Source: Streptomyces rugosispiralis (GTDB lineage Bacteria; Actinomycetota; Actinomycetes; Streptomycetales; Streptomycetaceae). From it: DNA of 64,000 nt. A program made the translations under genes and the position numbers. Each line of letters opens with the position of its first letter. The stretch's first letter is position 1. The notes beneath the pieces were generated by a model. It did not search any database and was not told the origin of the DNA. It was given only the letters and a program-made list of their open reading frames with translations. Below, in pieces: positions 60,345-64,000 of the stretch. The DNA lies in assembly GCF_024505145.1 (NCBI RefSeq), contig NZ_JANIAA010000032.1:1-64000 (forward strand), given 5' to 3'.

Positions 60345-60962
60345 ATGCCGCGCCTCACAGCCGAGCGCCGCGAGGCCAAGCGCGCCGAGATCGTCGCGGC
60401 GGCCCGCCGCTGCTTCTCCCGCGACGGGTTCCACCAGACTTCGATGCCGGACATCGCCGCGGAGGCAGGCGTCTCGGCCGGGGCGCCCTACCGCTACTTC
60501 ACGAGCAAGGAGGAGATCGTCCTCGCCATCGCGGGCGACGCGTTCCGGCTGATCTTCGAACCGGTTGAGCGGCTGGCCGAGAGCACCGACGCCCCGGGCG
60601 TCGCGCAACTGGTGGCCGCCGCGCTCGACACGATCAGCGGCGAGACGGTGCGGGACGCGGCGGGGCACCCGGTCGCGGTCGACGAGCTGCTGCGCTGCGT
60701 CGTACAGACGTGGTCGGAGGTGCTGCGCAATGACGAGGTGCGTGGCCCCGCCGCGGAGGGCTTCGAGAAGGTCCGAGCCAGTATCGCCGACGCGCTGCGC
60801 CGCGGCCGGGCCGCGGGCGCGGTGCCGCCCGCCGTGGACCCGGAACGCGGAGCCCGCGTGGTGATGGGGCTGCTGCACGGATTCCTGCTCCAGCGCGTGG
60901 CCTTCGGACTCACGGACACGACCGGCTTGGCGGACGACCTGCGTGCCGGACTGCTCTTGTGA
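60345..60962 (+). CDS. TetR-family transcriptional regulator
   Basis: 205 residues. The helix-turn-helix (residues about 10-55) reads AAARRCFSRDGFHQTSMPDIAAEAGVSAGAPYRYFTSKEEIVLAI. A TetR_C-like helical domain with FEKVRASIADALRRGRAAGAVPPAVDPERGARVVMGLLHGFLLQRV follows. ATG 60345 has AAAGGGG seven bases upstream; ATG 60330 is an alternative. Divergence from the Pht5-like gene and the palindrome at 60313 suggest control of that gene. Confidence 0.93.
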   Translation: MPRLTAERREAKRAEIVAAARRCFSRDGFHQTSMPDIAAEAGVSAGAPYRYFTSKEEIVLAIAGDAFRLIFEPVERLAESTDAPGVAQLVAAALDTISGETVRDAAGHPVAVDELLRCVVQTWSEVLRNDEVRGPAAEGFEKVRASIADALRRGRAAGAVPPAVDPERGARVVMGLLHGFLLQRVAFGLTDTTGLADDLRAGLLL

Positions 60963-61337
60963 TGGGCGAGTTCATCGCCAGGCGGCGGCAGCGACGCCGG
61001 CCGCCAACAGCCTTGCTCTCCGCCGCCGGGATTGTCGGCTACCGGTAGGATGACCGGAAGAGGCTGATCCTGATGGCCCTTGACCAGGCCAGCGGGTGTC
61101 CGCGGGGCGGTTGCGGTCGCTGGAGGGTGGATCGGACACGACGGGGGGGCTCGCGTTGGATCGCCTGGCCGGAGCGGAACTGGAAGACGGCCCAACCCGA
61201 ACTGTCGGCGAGCGGCGCCCCGCCTTGGTGGGGCGCGGTCAGCGGCTCCGCCGACGCGGGCCTGCCCGAGCGGGTGCCCGGCCGACCGCTCCGTACAAGA
61301 AGGTCACTACCGCAGGCCGACCGGACGCGGTGGGCGT
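60963..61337. other. 375 bases with no convincing gene; one hairpin
   Basis: No frame shows a family or clear codon bias. A hairpin GCGCCCC (61215-61221)/GGGGCGC (61230-61236) is present and may be part of a 5' leader or a terminator. TAGGAT near 61046 could be a -10 element for the phosphatase gene. Confidence 0.45.
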
Positions 61338-62000
61338 GTGACCGGCCGGCCGGTGCCCGCGGTGCTGCCCCGGTCGCTGCACGCGCGGCTCGGGCCGATC
61401 GCGGCCCTCGCCGCGCTGGTGGTCGGCGTGCTCGGGGTCCTGTACGCCGGCCACAGCGAGCCCGGCGGGGTGGACAGGTGGATCGTCCGGCCGACGGCGG
61501 ACAGTGTGCGGCCGCCCTGGAGGCGCGTCGCGCTGGCCATGGACTTCCTGGGGGAACCCGCCGGAGCGGCGACGCTGATTGTGGCCGCCGTGGCGGGCTG
61601 CCTGCTGCTTCGGCGTCCTCGCGCGGCGGTGCTCGTCGTCGCCGGCCCCGCCATGACCGTGGGGACGGCGACGCTGCTCAAGCATCTGGTGGGACGGACC
61701 ATCCACGGCGACGGCAACCTGTCCTATCCGAGCGGGCACACCGCCTTCTTCACCGGACTCGCCATCATCGTGGCGCTGCTCGCGACCGGCCGGTTCGGCC
61801 TCGGCGGGACGGCCGGCACATCACTCGTGCTCGTCGCGGCGCTCGTGGCCGGCGCCGCGATGGGATGGGCGCAGGTCGCTCTGGGCGCGCACTATCCGAC
61901 CGATGTCCTCGGCGGCTGGTGCACCGCGCTGGCGGTGATTCCGGCGACCGCGTGGCTGGTCGATCGGATGGCCGACGCCCCTCGGCGGGAGCGTCGCTGA
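61338..62000 (+). CDS. PAP2-family membrane phosphatase
   Basis: 220 residues with about five helices. The three phosphatase motifs are visible: KHLVGRTIHG (variant of K-x6-R-P), PSGHTAFFTGL and the final ALGAHYPTDVLGGW with the catalytic His and Asp. Such enzymes dephosphorylate lipid phosphates (undecaprenyl diphosphate or phosphatidate) on the outer membrane face. GTG 61338 was selected since it precedes a short cytoplasmic tail before the first helix. It ends 51 bp from the convergent aminotransferase gene. Confidence 0.88.
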   Translation: MTGRPVPAVLPRSLHARLGPIAALAALVVGVLGVLYAGHSEPGGVDRWIVRPTADSVRPPWRRVALAMDFLGEPAGAATLIVAAVAGCLLLRRPRAAVLVVAGPAMTVGTATLLKHLVGRTIHGDGNLSYPSGHTAFFTGLAIIVALLATGRFGLGGTAGTSLVLVAALVAGAAMGWAQVALGAHYPTDVLGGWCTALAVIPATAWLVDRMADAPRRERR

Positions 62001-62015
62001 CGTCGCGTCACATCA

Positions 62016-62050
62016 CGTCGGCACGCCATGTCGGCACGCCACGTCGGCCT
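62016..62050. repeat. direct repeat of TCGGCACGCCATG-type unit
   Basis: The spacer between the convergent phosphatase and aminotransferase genes holds two near-identical 13-base units (TCGGCACGCCATG, TCGGCACGCCACG) followed by a partial third. The significance is unknown. Confidence 0.5.
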
Positions 62051-62051
62051 G

Positions 62052-63494
62052 TCACACCAAGCGGCGGAATACGGGCTTCACCGGTCTTCCGGCCAGCCAG
62101 GGGGTGGGGTCGGCGGCGTCCAGCGCCTTCCGGTACACCGCACACGCCCGCGCCACCACCTCGACGGTGTGCTCGATGTCGGCGTCGTCGAGCGCGCTGC
62201 TCACCACGAACGACGGGGCCAGCACCCCGCCCGCGAGGAGTCGGCGCAGGAACAGGGTGCGGTACCGCTGCGACGGCTGCCCGTTCGCGTCGAGGGTGGC
62301 GAAGACCAGGTTGCTGGCCCGGCCCCGGACGACGATGTGGTCGCCGACGCCCATGCCGGCCGCGGCGTCGCGGACACCGGCGGCCAACCGCTCGCCGAGG
62401 GCGTGCAGCCGCGCGGTGACGCCCTCTTCGGTGTAGATGGTCTGCACGGCCATCGCGGCGGCCAGCGAGTGCGTTTCCGCGCCGTGCGTGGTGGACAGCA
62501 GGAACACCCGGTCGCCGGAGTGGCGCAAGCCCCCCAGCTCCATCAGATCGCGGCGGCCGGCCAGCGCGGAGACGGCGAATCCATTGCCCAGCGCCTTGCC
62601 GAACGTGGAGAGGTCGGGAACGACGCCGTACAGGCCCTGGGCGCCCGCCTCTGACCAGCGGAAGCCGGTGATCATCTCATCGAAGATCAGTACGCAGCCG
62701 TGCCGGTCGGCCAGTTCGCGCAGGCCGGCGAGATACCCCGGCGGGGGCTCGGCGACGGCGGCGGGTTCGAGGATCAGACAGGCGACCTCGTCCTGGTGCC
62801 GGGTGAGCAGTTCCTCCGTGGCGGCCAGGTCCCCGTAGGGGAACGCCACGGTCAGCTCGTTGGTCGCCGCGGGCACACCGGCGGACATCGGCGTGGTGCC
62901 GATGAACCAGTCGTCGACGGAGAAGAACGGATGGTCGGCGCAGATGGCCACCCGCGGGCGCCCGGTGGCGGCGCGGGCCAGGCGCACCGCGGCGGTGGTG
63001 GCGTCGGAGCCGTTCTTCGCGAACTTCACCATCTCGGCGGTCGGCACCGTGGCCAGGAAGCGTTCCGCGGCTTCGGCCTCCACGATGGAGGGCCGGACGA
63101 AGTTGCTGCCGCGGTCGAGTTCCCGCCGCACCGCCTCGAGCACGCGTGGGTGGGCGTGGCCGAGGCTGACCGACCGCAGGCCGGAGCCGTACTCGAGGTA
63201 GCGGTTGCCGTCGATGTCCCACACGTGGGCACCACGGCCGTGGCTGATGACGGGGGCCAGGTTCTCGGGGTACTGGTCGTCGCCCTTGGCGTAGGTGTGC
63301 GCGCCCCCGGGGATCATGGCGTGCAGCCGCTCGTTCGCCAGCCGCGACCGGGGCAGGAGGAACTCCGCGGTCTCTCCGGAGTGTTCGGTGTGCTTGATGT
63401 GTTGGGCGTGTTCGGTGTGCTTGGTGTGTTCGGCGTGTTCGGTGTGCTTGGTGTGTTCGGCGTGTTCGGCGTGTTCGGTGTGTTCGGTGTCCAA
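62052..63494 (-). CDS. class III aminotransferase (GSA-aminomutase-like) with His-rich repeat N-terminus
   Basis: 480 residues. After residue 45 it is a PLP enzyme of the glutamate-1-semialdehyde aminomutase type: IPGGAHTYAKGDDQYPENLAP, KNGSDATTAAVRLARAATGR, the PLP-phenolate Asp in LIFDEMITGFR and Lys300 in STFGKALGNGF. Residues 3-38 are twelve x-[E/K/Q]-H tripeptides, not part of the fold. The start is TTG 63494, eight bases after the epimerase stop, with AAGGG upstream; no ATG exists in frame before a stop. It probably transaminates a keto group in a sugar or small-molecule pathway with the epimerase. Confidence 0.85.
   Translation of the reverse strand: MDTEHTEHAEHAEHTKHTEHAEHTKHTEHAQHIKHTEHSGETAEFLLPRSRLANERLHAMIPGGAHTYAKGDDQYPENLAPVISHGRGAHVWDIDGNRYLEYGSGLRSVSLGHAHPRVLEAVRRELDRGSNFVRPSIVEAEAAERFLATVPTAEMVKFAKNGSDATTAAVRLARAATGRPRVAICADHPFFSVDDWFIGTTPMSAGVPAATNELTVAFPYGDLAATEELLTRHQDEVACLILEPAAVAEPPPGYLAGLRELADRHGCVLIFDEMITGFRWSEAGAQGLYGVVPDLSTFGKALGNGFAVSALAGRRDLMELGGLRHSGDRVFLLSTTHGAETHSLAAAMAVQTIYTEEGVTARLHALGERLAAGVRDAAAGMGVGDHIVVRGRASNLVFATLDANGQPSQRYRTLFLRRLLAGGVLAPSFVVSSALDDADIEHTVEVVARACAVYRKALDAADPTPWLAGRPVKPVFRRLV
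63381..63488. repeat. twelve 9-bp tandem units encoding (T/A)-(E/K/Q)-H
   Basis: Twelve near-identical 9-base units (minus strand ACCGAACAC and variants) inside the aminotransferase N-terminus. They encode tripeptides such as TEH, AEH, TKH. Being multiples of three, slippage would change length without breaking the frame. Clustered His and Glu could bind metal; this is inference. Confidence 0.9.
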
Positions 63495-63501
63495 GCCGAC
63501 T

Positions 63502-64000
63502 TCACCCTTCCCTGTGCTTCAGTACCTCGGCGAGGCTCGGCGCCTCCCGGTCCCGCTGGGACATCGATGTGACCGGCAGCGGCCAGGGAATGGCGAGCTC
63601 CGGGTCGTCGAAGGCGATCGTCACGTCCTCGGCCGGATCGTGCGGGCGGTCGATCCGGTACGAGGTGTCAGCGGTCTCGGTCAGCGCCTGGAAGCCGTGC
63701 GCGCACCCCGCCGGGATGTACAGGGTCGCCTGTGTCTCGCCGGACAGTTCGAAGAAGGCCCGGCCCAGATACGTCGGCGAGTCCGGCCGCAGGTCCACGA
63801 CGACGTCGAAGACCTTCCCGTACGAGCACCGCACCAGCTTGGCCTCACCGGCGCCGGACCGCAGGTGCAGGCCGCGCAGCACGCCCCGGACCGAGCGGGA
63901 CAGGCTGTCCTGGACGAAGGCGTCCGGGTCGAGGCCCACCGAGCGGACCACATCGGCGTCGAAGGTTCGGCAGAAGAAGCCGCGCTCGTCGGCGTACGGC
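63502..64000 (-). CDS. dTDP-4-dehydrorhamnose 3,5-epimerase-like protein (RmlC family, partial)
   Basis: The C-terminal 165 codons of a cupin epimerase; the 5' end lies beyond the window. The visible start ADERGFFCRTFDADVV and QDSLSRSVRGVLRGLHLR contain the family's D-x-R-G and the catalytic His in RGLHL. GKVFDVVVDLRPDSPTYLG, IPAGCAHGFQAL and the Tyr in TSYRID complete the signature. It would epimerise a keto-deoxysugar nucleotide. The aminotransferase gene begins eight bases after its stop, suggesting one operon for an aminodeoxysugar, continuing out of view. Confidence 0.88.
   Translation of the reverse strand, partial: PYADERGFFCRTFDADVVRSVGLDPDAFVQDSLSRSVRGVLRGLHLRSGAGEAKLVRCSYGKVFDVVVDLRPDSPTYLGRAFFELSGETQATLYIPAGCAHGFQALTETADTSYRIDRPHDPAEDVTIAFDDPELAIPWPLPVTSMSQRDREAPSLAEVLKHREG

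Noticed and set aside
63314..63505. Separate small Asn/Thr/Pro-repeat protein overlapping the aminotransferase start
   Set aside because: It is the same 9-bp tandem repeat read in another frame; only the aminotransferase frame continues into a folded domain.

Overview
The window is about 72% G+C with strong third-position G/C bias, GTG and TTG starts, many TetR/GntR/MarR/LysR/AraC regulators, Tat and Sec exported polysaccharide enzymes, an Endo H gene and a rifampicin-monooxygenase-like gene. All of this points to a Streptomyces chromosome, probably an accessory or arm-like region because decayed genes are frequent. No rRNA, tRNA, CRISPR array or insertion sequence was seen.

Layout. 1-2.3 kb: the end of a carbohydrate-active enzyme with a FucU/RbsD mutarotase, then a divergent SDR/TetR pair. 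2.5-10.6 kb: a TDT/SLAC1-type anion transporter and a complete respiratory nitrate reductase operon narGHJI with two palindromes upstream of narG. 10.6-22 kb: a secreted alginate-lyase-family protein, DUF4097 with a divergent MarR/GbsR-type regulator, a RibD/DHFR-like reductase, TetR, a SAM methyltransferase, a VOC protein with a small RHH repressor, a siderophore-interacting reductase, a large GH87-like alpha-1,3-glucanase and an M24 peptidase.

22.2-36.6 kb is the most interesting part: a compact, co-directional and translationally coupled eight-gene operon behind a roughly 0.7 kb low-GC leader. It encodes a free AT-ACP protein, a 2028-residue megasynthase with the order enoyl reductase (FabL-like SDR)-KS-inactive KS (CLF)-KR-DH, a KAS III-like acyltransferase with serine in place of the catalytic cysteine, a P450, a Rieske oxygenase, and an FkbK-FkbJ-FkbI-like cassette (3-hydroxyacyl-CoA dehydrogenase, ACP, acyl-CoA dehydrogenase) without FkbH. 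The architecture recalls PUFA/secondary-lipid synthases split in an unusual way. The product cannot be deduced. No thioesterase, PPTase, transporter or pathway regulator lies in the operon.

36.6-39.5 kb is a decay zone: a tandem repeat, a stub ORF, an intact Sir2 gene, an acyl-CoA ligase with internal deletions, half an MFS transporter and the first residues of a hydrolase. 39.5-46.7 kb: a YeiH exporter with divergent LysR, a large Tat-exported discoidin-domain protein, and a TauE exporter with divergent AraC. 46.7-54.3 kb: an Rv1747-like FHA-FHA-ABC exporter, a lipoprotein and a GntR-controlled catabolic operon (MFS, AtuA/DUF1446, DUF4387) with a shared TGCTATAGC operator motif. 54.3-57.5 kb: a DUF1062 remnant, an EF-hand protein, Endo H and a second scar (methyltransferase, ASCH and frameshifted Nudix pieces). 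57.5-64 kb: a Rox-like monooxygenase with a candidate 17-residue leader peptide, a Pht5/NMT1-like protein with divergent TetR, a PAP2 phosphatase, a class III aminotransferase with a His-rich tandem-repeat N-terminus, and a partial RmlC-type epimerase that probably opens another cluster beyond the window.
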